Assembly (NCBI RefSeq): GCF_900476375.1
Contig: NZ_UPPP01000072.1
Location: forward strand, 1 to 64,000
Source: Allolucifera butyrica
GTDB taxonomy: Bacteria > Bacillota > Negativicutes > Sporomusales > UPPP01
DNA: 64,000 nucleotides
Direction of reading: 5' to 3'
Shown here: one piece after another, positions 52,147 to 62,500 of the stretch
Numbering within the stretch: position 1 is the first letter of the stretch
How the letters are laid out: the number at the start of each line of letters is the position of its first letter
Translations under genes and position numbers: made by a program
The notes under the pieces: generated by a model
What the model was told of the DNA's origin: nothing
Seen by the model: only the letters and a program-made list of their open reading frames with translations
Databases searched by the model: none

Positions 52147-54606
52147 TTATCTTGTAATCTCAATTGGTACTCTGGTCCTTATCATATTAACGATTGGTGT
52201 ATACAAATCCACTGTTTCTGCTTCGGTACTTAAAGAAACAATTAAGGAATACCGAATCTCTTTATTCCACCGTCCAAGCCCATGTCGCTCCCGCCACCAG
52301 CCAATGGCAGGATATATTCCAATCAGATTGCTTGTTGCCAGTTCAGCCGCGGTACCTTCCCAAATGTCCGAATGCACTGATCCACGATGCCTGGTATTTT
52401 TACCAATGAGCCAGCGGTCGCTGCCACTATCATTATCGAACTCACTCTCATCACGGGCCGCCGCATTCAGCCGCCGGTTAAAATTATCCATATCTTCATT
52501 TACATTATTTACATCAAACCGCAATGCGCAGGAAGCGTAACGATAACGATCTTTCCAGCCAACTTCCCCCGGGCTTGGTTCAATAAAATACGATAATGTC
52601 ACGCGCATTCGTACCGTCTGCGCACCTAAAGCCAATAATACTTCTCGCGGCCAGGGTAATTGATGGATATGCATATCTTTTGTGACATATCTACCTCTTT
52701 CATCACGGTCATAGGGTTGAAGGCTTCCCTGTATAATTAAATTAACACTGTTTTGAGCACACCAGCGGGCCTTTGCCAAGTCTGGCACGCCGTAGCCGCA
52801 TGTTCGTAATAGACGATGATACTCTCCTTTGCTTGGGTTTGCTGGCAGGAATTGTTGTCGCATTTGAAATGTCCAGTCAGCAGAATGAATCATCAAGCCG
52901 CGAACAGTCTCCGGCCAGGCGCTAGGGTATGCCGCCTGAAGCTGAGCCGCCATCCAAGCGGCTTGAGCAGTAGCTGCACTAGTTTGTCCAAAGCAAGTAA
53001 ATAACCGTTCTGCCGGTCTATAATAAGTCGTCAAAACCGAAAGATCGTCACAAGTGAAACAACCTAATTTATCCCGAATTAAGTTGCCACCCTCCAGTAA
53101 AATCTCCGGTTTAATGGGCCATTTATTCTGTTCCCAAACACAAGAAGTTGTGCTGAAAGGAGATAATCCCCCTCTAGGTGCAACCTGTTGGGTGTTCTGC
53201 AGATCTGGTTCTGTAATTGTATCCTTTGCCGTATACGCTCCTACAGTTACCGCATTCCAAGCTTGTCCCGGACTTTCGACCCGGCAGGATATATTGCTTG
53301 CCGGGTAGTTTAAATAGTCTTCACGATCTCTGACGTTTCCAGCTGATACAAAGAATAGCCGTTGTTTATCATCCAAATAGCCAGATGCAATTTCATCGAT
53401 AGCACCTGACCAGGAATCAGGACGCCCGTCATTTACGGAATACGCATCCGTAGTCACAGCCATGCAAAGAATGCGTTGGTATTCCGGACGCTGTATCTCT
53501 GCTTTACTAATCCCCTGCGATGTGATCGCTCCATACAATTCGGGATTGTTGTCTCCGACAGGCGGTAATATTTTAACGGATTCCAGCTTATGGGTTATCT
53601 GAATCGGCGTATTTGCCGTGACAGCTTCTTGCAAATCACCATAGGCCGCTATGCCGGCCATTTCTGTTCCATGGCCGGCATCATCATGCGTTCCCCACTC
53701 TGGCTTAAACGCATGCCGGTCGTCATCCTCCATTAGCGGTTCCAGTAATGTATGTCCATTGTTTACACCGGTATCCAACACACATACCGATACCTGGCTA
53801 TCCGTCAGGACTTGTAACCGGGCAAGCAGATCATCTACCCATTCCCTTTGCCCGCGATTAGATTGTTCAACGAAAAAGCGGGCTGTTTCCGGCGCTCGTC
53901 TGAATTCAGCAATATAAGGACTCCTTTGCACCAATTCCAGCAGATGATTACGATAAACATGCGCCAAAATGACCGTTCTTTCGGGAAAATAGATGCTTTC
54001 ATCTTTGAGCTGTATTCCCATGGCTGCAGATACTTCTTGAAATGCCACCAATACTTCGGGTTTATCGCTAGACAACCATATTTCACACCACACAGGTACT
54101 TCTGCTGTTGGCATCCAGGCTGCATCCCCTTGCCAAAAGGATTCCAGCACGGCCTGCCTGACCTCTTCAATACTAGCCAGTAAGGATTTATTTTTTCCGC
54201 TTTCCATATAGGCCACTGTTTTATTGAGAAAGTGAGCTCGTTTATCATACGGCACAAAAATAGTAGCCCGTTGAACCGTATGTTCCCCTAGTGTTATTGT
54301 TCGAACATTTAGCAGTCGTACGCCGGCCCGTAAATCCTCCAGGCTTTTAATCTTTAAATCAAAACCTGGTGCACTTTCAAACTCCAGGTACATTCCTTCG
54401 CGGGTGGGTACGGCAACCGCTTGCCGATTACTTACCTCGTCCTGGTACCGCTGCCAAGCCACGTCGAGCTGTCGCCGAATATTGGCACCGTGCTGTCCTG
54501 CATCACGATTAGGCGTTTTAAAACGCGGTCCATTTTGTTGAGGATTGGTATAATTGACACGGCTTACGGTGTCGCTTAAAAATAGATTGTCATAACGTTC
54601 TGGCAT
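52147..54606 (-). CDS. ietS: S8 subtilase of IetAS defence system
   Basis: This 819-residue serine protease has an N-terminal extension of about 270 residues and a subtilisin domain: Asp in VCVLDTGV (about 278), His in DDAGHGTEMAG (about 312), oxyanion Asn in VSAGNV and Ser in GQTSAATAQAAWMAAQLQ. No signal peptide is seen, so it acts inside the cell. I start at ATG 54606, two bases after the ATPase stop, rather than TTG 54624. It pairs with the AAA ATPase at 54609-55571, matching the IetA-IetS antiphage pair. The C-terminal 250 residues are beta-rich. Confidence 0.8.
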   Translation of the reverse strand: MPERYDNLFLSDTVSRVNYTNPQQNGPRFKTPNRDAGQHGANIRRQLDVAWQRYQDEVSNRQAVAVPTREGMYLEFESAPGFDLKIKSLEDLRAGVRLLNVRTITLGEHTVQRATIFVPYDKRAHFLNKTVAYMESGKNKSLLASIEEVRQAVLESFWQGDAAWMPTAEVPVWCEIWLSSDKPEVLVAFQEVSAAMGIQLKDESIYFPERTVILAHVYRNHLLELVQRSPYIAEFRRAPETARFFVEQSNRGQREWVDDLLARLQVLTDSQVSVCVLDTGVNNGHTLLEPLMEDDDRHAFKPEWGTHDDAGHGTEMAGIAAYGDLQEAVTANTPIQITHKLESVKILPPVGDNNPELYGAITSQGISKAEIQRPEYQRILCMAVTTDAYSVNDGRPDSWSGAIDEIASGYLDDKQRLFFVSAGNVRDREDYLNYPASNISCRVESPGQAWNAVTVGAYTAKDTITEPDLQNTQQVAPRGGLSPFSTTSCVWEQNKWPIKPEILLEGGNLIRDKLGCFTCDDLSVLTTYYRPAERLFTCFGQTSAATAQAAWMAAQLQAAYPSAWPETVRGLMIHSADWTFQMRQQFLPANPSKGEYHRLLRTCGYGVPDLAKARWCAQNSVNLIIQGSLQPYDRDERGRYVTKDMHIHQLPWPREVLLALGAQTVRMRVTLSYFIEPSPGEVGWKDRYRYASCALRFDVNNVNEDMDNFNRRLNAAARDESEFDNDSGSDRWLIGKNTRHRGSVHSDIWEGTAAELATSNLIGIYPAIGWWRERHGLGRWNKEIRYSLIVSLSTEAETVDLYTPIVNMIRTRVPIEITR

Positions 54607-54608
54607 CT

Positions 54609-55571
54609 TTATTTTTCGCCCCAATCATAGACCGAGTGCCGCTCTGTAATCATTTTGCGCAGCAGATCCAGTGTCACGGTCGTTTGATCACTAAGAATGG
54701 CTTCTTTAATTGCATCATCACAAGCTTTGGTTATATCGGCATGACTTAGCGTCTTCGAAAATTTCGCTATCTCCAAAACATCTACCGTTGAAAAATCACC
54801 AAATCCACTTAGACGATTTTCAATCAATTGTACAATTTCATTTTGAGTCGGATAGTCATAATACAGAACATCGTCAAACCGGCGGAAGAGAGCCTGATCC
54901 AATAGCTTAATGCTGTTAGTTGCCGCCACAATCAGACTGTCTGAGCGGTCTTGCTCAATAAATTGCAAAAAGGTATTCAGTACCCGTCGCATTTCGCCAA
55001 CGTCATTATCTAGTGTGCGTTCCGAACCAATCGCATCAAACTCATCAAATAGATACACACCCGGAAATTCTCGAATCGCATCGAAAATCTGCCTGAGTTT
55101 TGCACTCGTTTCCCCCATATATTTCGTGACTAGCTTATCCACGAGAATCGTACAAAATGGTAATTGCAGCTCGCCTGCCAAAACAGTAGCCGTCATAGTC
55201 TTACCCGTCCCTGGAGGCCCTGCTAAAAGAATCTTGCGGCGATTGCCTAGGCCATGTTTATGCAAACGTTCTCGCTGTTTAAATTCTTGCAGGATACGTT
55301 CAATCCGCGTGCGTAGTTCTTCCGAAACGACCAAATTGGAAAGCCGATAATCTGAGGTGGCGTTATACAATAACTCGTTCAGCTCTTTATTCAGCGGAAC
55401 GACTTTTCCGTTTCTTGATTTATCAATTAAATCCCGGATGTCGCGGGCGAGTGCACTATGTCCTTGATTAGCCTCATGTGCCGCTAGTTGTAGGACAATG
55501 GTACGGAATCGTTCGTCATTTTGCTCAAAATGTGATTTAATCAGCATTTTCAATTGCTCTGCGGTCGCCAC
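54609..55571 (-). CDS. ietA: AAA+ ATPase of IetAS defence system
   Basis: This 320-residue AAA+ protein has a helical N-terminal part, Walker A GPPGTGKTMT (about residues 117-126), Walker B VYLFDEFDAIG, sensor 1 IVAATNS and an arginine-finger region FRRFDDVLYYDYP. I start at GTG 55571 with GGAGG 8 nt upstream; GTG at 55580 overlaps it. The gene ends two bases before the protease gene. It probably recognises or remodels a phage-linked target and gives it to the protease, as proposed for IetAS. Confidence 0.82.
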   Translation of the reverse strand: MATAEQLKMLIKSHFEQNDERFRTIVLQLAAHEANQGHSALARDIRDLIDKSRNGKVVPLNKELNELLYNATSDYRLSNLVVSEELRTRIERILQEFKQRERLHKHGLGNRRKILLAGPPGTGKTMTATVLAGELQLPFCTILVDKLVTKYMGETSAKLRQIFDAIREFPGVYLFDEFDAIGSERTLDNDVGEMRRVLNTFLQFIEQDRSDSLIVAATNSIKLLDQALFRRFDDVLYYDYPTQNEIVQLIENRLSGFGDFSTVDVLEIAKFSKTLSHADITKACDDAIKEAILSDQTTVTLDLLRKMITERHSVYDWGEK

Positions 55572-55794
55572 GGCACTCACCTCCAGTTATATATCTTATT
55601 CTACCAAAAAATCTTCTGCGCATTAATAGGCAAAACCATTTATTTTTACCAAATACTACATTTTATATTATACTTCTCCCATTTCAGCACTAAGCCCTTT
55701 ACTCTAGGTAGCTAAACACACTAACTTTCCGCCGTGTAGTTTGCTAATTAGATTGCTCTGCCTAATGCGAAACGATCACGTGTGAATGAAAATA

Positions 55795-55824
55795 TTGACA
55801 GAATAAATTTCCATATATTATTAT
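55795..55824 (+). promoter_or_regulatory. Promoter of rightward membrane-protein gene
   Basis: TTGACA (55795-55800), 18 bp, then TATTAT (55819-55824). The only rightward gene in the right half of the island follows about 70 bp on. The rest of the 320-bp gap from 55572 shows no gene. Confidence 0.6.
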
Positions 55825-55892
55825 ACGGTCAATGAGATTTCTAGGCGAAAGGATGATATAAAATAGAAGCGCTAAATGAGAAAACATTTAAA

Positions 55893-56510
55893 ATGGTTCG
55901 AGATATCCATAACTACCCTGATGCATTTTACATACTCAACTTTATATTAGCAATTGATTTTGGGCTTAATCTTACTTTTCAAAAAAACCTTCTGACTTTT
56001 GAATGGTCACAACTTACAATTGGAATTATTGTTGTTTTCGTGGCAACCTATATACTTTTTACATTATTAGCCAATATCTTCTTTGCACTTTTTGAATATT
56101 TCCTTTTGCAACTCTTTAGTCCGACGGTTGAAAGCATTAAAGATTTTTTTAAATGCAATAACTACAATACTTATGATAAAGATTCTAAGAGTATTTTTAC
56201 CTTGCGTGATGAGGCACTAAAGGAAGAAAGTGATTTCAAACTTAAAATATTTAATGAACATCAAATACGTTATAATAAACTTGCGAGTAAGAAACAGAAT
56301 TTCTTAAGCATTACCTTTAAGTTTATGCTCTTATTGCTCCTTGACTTGCATTTTACAAAAACAGAATCGAGTATGCAGCTTATGGTAAGCCATTTACCGC
56401 CTTTTTTATATAATTGGGCATTTTTTGCTTTGCTATTATTAGCTTTATTATGGCTAAGAGAATTATTTGAAACTGACAGTTCTGAATACAAAATAAACTG
56501 GCCAAAATGA
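55893..56510 (+). CDS. Unknown four-helix membrane protein
   Basis: This 205-residue protein has hydrophobic segments at about 13-27, 43-70, 145-155 and 170-195, and a soluble loop of about 70 residues (SIFTLRDEALKEESDFKLKI) between the second and third. No family was recognised. It has its own promoter and a hairpin terminator. The frame is open upstream of ATG 55893 back to an ATA at 55863 that follows AAAGGA, so a rare start codon is possible (KTFKMV before the ATG looks natural). It lies within the defence island in the opposite direction to its neighbours, so it could be a toxin or a separate system. Confidence 0.55.
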   Translation: MVRDIHNYPDAFYILNFILAIDFGLNLTFQKNLLTFEWSQLTIGIIVVFVATYILFTLLANIFFALFEYFLLQLFSPTVESIKDFFKCNNYNTYDKDSKSIFTLRDEALKEESDFKLKIFNEHQIRYNKLASKKQNFLSITFKFMLLLLLDLHFTKTESSMQLMVSHLPPFLYNWAFFALLLLALLWLRELFETDSSEYKINWPK

Positions 56511-56519
56511 GCCAGTTAT
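56498..56519 (+). terminator. Terminator-like hairpin of membrane-protein gene
   Basis: AACTGGC (56498-56504) and GCCAGTT (56513-56519) form the stem, which spans the stop codon. A loose A/T tail (ATCTATTCAATAATTTTTATT) follows. Confidence 0.5.
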
Positions 56520-56754
56520 CTATTCAATAATTTTTATTAATTAATTTTGCTGGTTCAATCCTGTCTCTTATATAAAATACTGTCTTTCACAATAAGACGA
56601 CATTTTCATTGTTCTTCAACTCTAAATAAATATAAAACTCGATAAAAAATATACGAGAAAATATCGCAAGGACGGGGTATCGACACTTTCATGTTAGTAT
56701 CCAAAAAGCCCTAAATAATTCACTTTCCATTTGTACTATTCAAAAAGGAATGAA

Positions 56755-57336
56755 TTAGAATCGGTTCAGGACCTCTAATAAAGGTATACGGGAAACCGGT
56801 TTTACACCGCTCAACTTAAGAGTCTTTTCTTCGCCGGAACTTAAATCCCAATAGCTTATAGTTTCTAATTCATTAGGCCAGCTACCGTCGAAAGCAAATT
56901 CATTAATTAATCCGACCAATACCTCAACTTCCCCAAGCATATTATTAGGTTGTCCAAATGTTAAGATAACTGCATCACTATTATTATTGTCTAATAAATA
57001 CGGAAATGGTATTTCAATTCCACGCCGTGTACTCGACAAAAATTTTTCATTAATAGTAATAATGCCTTGAATAAATTCCAAATCCTGTAATGGAATAGAA
57101 CATCGACTACATGCTAATTCCTCTGCATGTTCCAAAAATCGCAATGCAATACCGCTTTTTTTCTCTCTAGTACGATAATCCTCTATAGGTTTTTTGCTAC
57201 GGTTTTCATATGCCTGTGTTAAGACCTCAGTAGTATCCTGAATAGCGAAAGCGTAAAGTCTACTTCGCGCTGCACTACTATTCGAAGGATAGTTAAAAAA
57301 CTTTCTGTAGTAACTATATAACGAACTTAATCGCAC
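56755..57336 (-). CDS. Unknown protein in defence island (193 aa)
   Basis: This 193-residue protein was not recognised. The start is GTG at 57336 with GGAGGG 7 nt upstream. It has a basic N-terminus (RLSSLYSYYRKFFNYPSNSS), a paired cysteine motif ACSRCSIPL (about residues 75-83) and a C-terminal half rich in Gly and short strands (AVILTFGQPNNMLGEVEVLV). No signal peptide or membrane segment. It is alone between a rightward gene and remnant sequence. A defence or toxin role is suggested only by the place. Confidence 0.5.
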   Translation of the reverse strand: MRLSSLYSYYRKFFNYPSNSSAARSRLYAFAIQDTTEVLTQAYENRSKKPIEDYRTREKKSGIALRFLEHAEELACSRCSIPLQDLEFIQGIITINEKFLSSTRRGIEIPFPYLLDNNNSDAVILTFGQPNNMLGEVEVLVGLINEFAFDGSWPNELETISYWDLSSGEEKTLKLSGVKPVSRIPLLEVLNRF

Positions 57337-57706
57337 AGCATATCCCTCCTATTACTTACAAGAGACGAAGTTGCCGACAATTCTACCGCCCAATAATTCT
57401 ATTAATCGTATTTTGTATTGCCCTGGAAAATCGTAACTATTTTTTTTTATTTCAAACTCCCTATTATAATTTTATTTCCCATTAAAAGCCAAAACTCCTG
57501 CCAAATTCATACATATTCGAGATTTTACTATGATAAAAAAATTTGCAAGCTAATTGACCATTAGAGGCAGATATTCTCGTTGTTTTTCTTTCTAGAAAAG
57601 CCCCTTCCCCGCCACTAAGTTAACATATTTTTTAAACTATCTGTCAATAACTTGTGAAAATGTCACTCGTAGTTAAGCATATTTGCATAGAAAAATGGAT
57701 TCCAGC

Positions 57707-57778
57707 AAAAAAAGACTAAGGGACGGTGGTTATGTCTTAGGTAGACACAACCACCGCCCCCCCCCCCCCCGTCTTCTT
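57707..57778. repeat. Palindromic repeat, copy 4, with C14 run
   Basis: The left arm AAAGACTAAGGGACGGTGG (from 57711) and the start of the right arm AGACACAACCACCG (57743-57756) match the other copies. The remaining right arm is replaced by 14 C in a row (57757-57770), then GTCTTCTTAG. The copy lies exactly at the point where the HAD remnant stops. A C run of this length is prone to slippage in replication and in sequencing. Confidence 0.85.
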
Positions 57779-57997
57779 AGCTGTATAATTAACCGCAAGT
57801 TTAGGCCAATCAGCAACTCCACTTCCATTATAATGGAACTCAGAAACATAAATTTCCTTAAATACCCTTTTGATGCTGGACCCTTCTATGATTTCTCTTA
57901 AACCAGAAGAGATAATATAATGCTCAACTTTAACTTCCTTCGTTTTACCATAGTTATTTATTTGTGCAAACCACTCCCGAACACCAGTAAAAACTCT
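57770..57997 (-). pseudogene. Internal fragment of HAD-family hydrolase
   Basis: An open frame of about 76 codons between a stop at 57998 and the repeat reads FTGVREWFAQINNYGKTKEV then VEHYIISSGLREIIEG, and ends KLAVNYTAKKT. These blocks belong to a family of haloacid-dehalogenase-like hydrolases (family pattern of GVEVEHYIISSGLKE-I-EGTSI and NYTNKT). It lacks the N-terminal catalytic Asp motif and the C-terminal half, which ends abruptly at the C14 run. The gene is dead; copy 4 of the repeat seems to mark the break. Confidence 0.65.
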
Positions 57998-58014
57998 CTA
58001 TAAATTCACGGTGT

Positions 58015-58239
58015 CTAAAAGGTTCCAGAACTATGTTCATACTTGCGTTTCGCTTCCTCAACCGAGTGATTCCCGAACGCATCATTAATTGAGGATATAA
58101 GCTCGCTTATCTGCTCTTTAGAATAACCTAATGACTTGGCGGCAAATAGTACATAGCCACAGCAAGCACTATTTGACCAGGTTTCGCTACACAATAAAGC
58201 CATGATATTTCTGTTTTTATTCTCTTGTTCAGTATCCAT
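58015..58239 (-). CDS. Small unknown protein (74 aa)
   Basis: This 74-residue protein is mostly helical. A motif SNSACCGYVLFAAKSLGYSK (about residues 22-41) is distinctive, followed by an acidic helix (ISELISSINDAFGNHSVEEA). AAGGGGC lies about 7 nt before the start. It lies about 70 bp after jetD and in the same direction, so cotranscription is possible. The family was not recognised. Confidence 0.6.
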   Translation of the reverse strand: MDTEQENKNRNIMALLCSETWSNSACCGYVLFAAKSLGYSKEQISELISSINDAFGNHSVEEAKRKYEHSSGTF

Positions 58240-58308
58240 GCTTATTGCCCCTTACACACAATCTCAATAAGCATATGCAAATACAGTCTTATTTATGATA
58301 AATGATAA

Positions 58309-59565
58309 TTAATTTTCTAATTCAACCAGCATAGATTCTTGCTCCAAGCGAACTTTATTTGCAATTAAATATTTAATACAATCATAACAATCCAACAATT
58401 CATGCTTGGCGGTCAATAGCTTTAGTTTTTCAGCATATTGCTCTGTTATCGGGGCAGTCAGGTGCTTATACTTTATTAGTTCGGAGGTATTCATCCGAAA
58501 AGGCTTGATTTCTTTCCGAATTTCCCGTCTTAAACGTGCTAACATGCTAAATCCTCCGTAATCGATATCACCCCAATGTGCCCAAATACAGCCTTCCGGC
58601 ATCTTTTCGCTGATAACGAGAAAAAAATGTTTTTTAGATGGGCTATACTGTCCCGCGTGGTAAAGAACAAGTTCATCATCCGCCATGCTTTTTTGTATAT
58701 ATTCAATGTAATTTGCTCGGTTTTCAATGCTCAATATCCGTTTTACATACGGTGATATCACCAAATTTCCCCTTAATAAGTCGGATATACTGAGGCTGCC
58801 GCCAAAACGAAGAGGAGCAAAGTCAACCACTTCATCTTCAATCATCAAACTGACCTTTCCGCAGAATTCAAATTGCTCAGGATATTTGACGATCCCGACC
58901 TGCCGAAGTATATCCTCATCGCGGGTATCATCATCACACTCCAGATATTTTCTTAAAATACTTATGATACGGGATCTTGTTGCCTTCTCAAATTTCTTTG
59001 AATCTCCAAAACACTGTAGAGAGAATACTCTTTCGGTAATTTCCGGGCCAGTCATCTTATCTATCGTACATATAGCTTTGAATAAGTGATTTCGTTCCGT
59101 TGCGTCGGTAGGAATAGAACTGACAATGCTGCGTTTTTGGGAAATCACAGTGTAAGCATCATGGAAAAAATTCTTGAACCACAGAGAAGCTACCTGTTCA
59201 TGCATATCCAGAATCTCCAGGCAGATTTCATCGACAACATCTCTCTTCGATTTGCGCCCGGCAACTTTATAAGCAAATTCCATTTTATCTGTGTTCAGCC
59301 AAACCTTCGCAATGATGTGATCTCGTTCACCTTTCATCCACTCAAAGGATATCAAGTTCAGTTCGGATAACTCTGTTACCGCCTGATTTACAGAAATGCG
59401 CCGCTCGCTCTGCTCAATATCGTAATAAGGAAAATCACTTTTTCCGCCATCGTAGAATTTCAACAGTATTCTGCGTGTCGGTTGCTTTTCGTCTCTGAAG
59501 AAACTGCTGCGCTCATATTTGTCCAGTAACGCCGATAGTATTTTTTTCTGAATAATACTACTCAT
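58309..59565 (-). CDS. jetD: Wadjet JetD, TOPRIM-type DNA-cleaving subunit
   Basis: This 418-residue protein is the nuclease of the Wadjet plasmid-defence system. The C-terminal DUF2220 region has the TOPRIM-like acidic motif AHWGDIDYGGFSMLARLRRE and, at the very end, a helical tail. I start at ATG 59565, because GAGGAAA lies 6-7 nt upstream; the ORF up to 59595 would overlap jetC by 38 bp. The 8-bp overlap with jetC (ATGAGTAG) supports coupled translation. JetD cuts small circular DNA held by the JetABC complex. Confidence 0.9.
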   Translation of the reverse strand: MSSIIQKKILSALLDKYERSSFFRDEKQPTRRILLKFYDGGKSDFPYYDIEQSERRISVNQAVTELSELNLISFEWMKGERDHIIAKVWLNTDKMEFAYKVAGRKSKRDVVDEICLEILDMHEQVASLWFKNFFHDAYTVISQKRSIVSSIPTDATERNHLFKAICTIDKMTGPEITERVFSLQCFGDSKKFEKATRSRIISILRKYLECDDDTRDEDILRQVGIVKYPEQFEFCGKVSLMIEDEVVDFAPLRFGGSLSISDLLRGNLVISPYVKRILSIENRANYIEYIQKSMADDELVLYHAGQYSPSKKHFFLVISEKMPEGCIWAHWGDIDYGGFSMLARLRREIRKEIKPFRMNTSELIKYKHLTAPITEQYAEKLKLLTAKHELLDCYDCIKYLIANKVRLEQESMLVELEN

Positions 59566-62500
59566 AGATAATTTCCTCGACTTGCTTTGGATCAAAACTC
59601 CGGATGCAAGTGTGCTTTCCGTCCCTTAAAACACAAAGATTCCTATCTACAAGCGTCGCGATATCGCCAATCTTATCAGGCGGGGCAGATAAAACGACTT
59701 GAAAATCAAACTTCCGCAGCAATTCTATGCTCCTGACGATTCGTTCGCCATCCATTTTAGAAAAGGCTTCGTCGAAAATAATAAGACGGGCTGTCCTATA
59801 GCTTTTTTCTCGTCCTGCGCGGTATAGTTGAGCGAAAGAGGCCAGGACAGCGATATAAAAAGGCGTCTGTGTCTCACCGCCGGATTTTTTGCCGAGTGTT
59901 TTGGATAAGCGCTGGGCCACGTCATCCGGTCCCACAACCTCAAGGTCAAAGACCAAATAAGTACGATAATCGGTAAACTCATGAACCCGTTTTTCGTATT
60001 CCATGCTTCCCTGTGGACCGCCCGCTCCGTCTTCATTAGTTATGATTGCAAACAAATCCTCGATTTCCTCTTTATACTTCGCGTTAAATTGTCCTGAAAG
60101 CAGATTATATCCGCCCTGCAAAAGCATTTCATCGACAATCATGTCATAATAACGCTTGTACTCCGGCTTTGGAATCATGCGAAACCGGTATGTATCCTCA
60201 CCGAAAGAGGCTCCCCTCAGCGCGCCGTTTAATTCGTCAATTTGGCGCCTGGCATTGTTGATATTGTTTTGTAAGCGGCTCAGAAAATCTTCTTGGAATT
60301 GTTCAAATGCTTTTGAGCGTGCATCTGTGATTCTGGTCAAATAGTCAGGCAGCTTGTTATCGGTGAGCTCAAGCCATGCATCGTCATAGACGTCATTGCT
60401 TTCCGCCTTGACGTCAAAGCCCATTTTGTATTTTTCATTGTATAAGCGTCTCAGTTCCAGTATTTGTTCCCATGCAACCTCTTTTGCGTTTTTGGCTCTG
60501 CTTCGTTCCCTTGGAAAAGCGTCGGCGATATGATCGGCTTTTCTTCTTGACGATAATTCCCGTTCATATCTGGGAGAGCCAGTTTCCCGGATCCAATCCG
60601 CACTGTACCCGGCTGCAATAGCTGTTTCCTTCTCTTTCAGTTCCTCTGTAAGCTTGGGAATTGTTTCATCCTGTAAGCGGCGCAGCGTTTCTTCAAGCTT
60701 TCCGCTGTATTCCGAATCTTGACGCAACAGTTGATCTTGTTCTAAGACACTTCTATCCAGCGCCGCAATACGGTTTTTCAAAGAATCTACGGCGCTTGTG
60801 TCAATTGCTTCACGGCTTTTTCGCAGCGTAGACAAATCCGCTTCGAGTGCCGGGATGGAAGATACGTTCCTGGCAGCGGAAACAGCATACTCTATTTCAG
60901 TATTACTCAGTAAAGTCAGTCCGCCGGTATAATCAAGTCCTATTTTTATGCCAGCGCAAACCGCGACTCGCTCAGTCAATAAGTTAATCTCTCGTTTAAC
61001 GGCGTCAAGCCTTCTTTGAATAGCGCCTTGCCCAATGGCCGGCTTTGCCCAGCGTTCCGGATTCATTGCCCTGACAACAAAGTTTTGATACAGCATTCCT
61101 TCGTCAGTCACTGAGGTGCGAAAACTTCGCAGTTCTCCCACGTTTTCGCACTTTTGAACTCGCCCTAGGGTGTAGTTTAAGAAAATTTTTACATCAGAGT
61201 CGTCTGTTTCAATTTCTTCTGCCAGGCTCCCGGTGTCTGCCATAGGATTTAATCGTTTTAGTTTTTCAATATCGACAATTCCTGTGCCATAGATAGCTTG
61301 TTGGCGTTTAATTGAATCATAGACACGCAGAGCCGCAGTAAAATATTCCTGCGGCACAATGAGATAAAACTTTTGAGTATTGAGATATCCTTCAATGGCA
61401 TTGCGCCAGCGGTCATTTTTGATTTCGGCGACTTCTGCAACAATGCGTACATTGACATCCTGCTTGGCAATTATGCGCAGGCGAGAAATCACCGCTGCTT
61501 TTAAATCAAGCGCATCCGGCGGAAAACGATAAATTCCCCTTTCAAGTGATTGCTGCTCGGCCATGAGTTCTGATCGTTGCTTTGCCAGAGTTTCTTGCGT
61601 ATCCCGCAAGTGGGCCGCTAATTCGATGGAGTGCCTTTTAAGATTATCAGCGGCAGCGGAATAATCAGCCAGCCCGGCTTCTCCAACCTGCACCACGGCA
61701 GCCGCATCCATCTTTAACAAGGATCCGCTACTTTCGAGAAAGGTGCGCCCTTCCACGCAAATGTCACTGATGCGGGATGCAACGCCCAGTTGCATTAAGC
61801 TTGTTTTTGCCGCTTCGACTTTTTGGAGCATTGCCTCGGTGTGTTTTCGCCATGCAGAAATACATGACGAAAGGATACCCAGCGTCTTTTCATATTCAAT
61901 TTGAAGCGTACTGATTTGGACCTCTTTTTCAGCAATCTGCCGGTCAATTGTATCTAATGCTTGCGCAGCACTGTCATTTAATAATTGGGCATTTAATGTG
62001 TCTCGTTGCTCACGGAGTTTTCCAAGACGAATATCCGCATCCGCTATTTTGGTTTTCAATTCAGCAAGTTGCCCCGCGACTTTTTTAGCGTCTGCCAAAG
62101 CTGAACCCAATTCGGCACTTTTCATATCTGCGGATGCACGATCAATTAAATAGGAATACAGTCGTTCATTGCTTCTCTGCGTGGTATAACTTTGATGTAC
62201 GCTCACAATTTCATCCAACAACGCAATTCTCTCTTTGAGAACAGCGGCTTCCGCTTCCAGCCGCTTATAGCTTCTGATGTTTTCTTGCATATGGCTCACA
62301 TCAACAGCTTGCTGTGTATCACATACAAAGTCAGAAATGAACTGCTGAATATCCACACTCGGATTGAAAGATACCGCTTTTTTCAGAAGACTTGCAAAGC
62401 GATCACGTAAACCGCCAAGCTTGCCGTATAGTTTTGTTCGGAAATCTCTCCCCACATCGGTTGTCTCATAATGACCAATATAACGCTCTTTGAGAAAAGT

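Noticed and set aside
57683-57901. Plus-strand open frame through repeat copy 4 and the C14 run
   Set aside because: It reads through a palindromic repeat and a homopolymer, has no ribosome site, and the opposite strand carries the recognisable HAD fragment.
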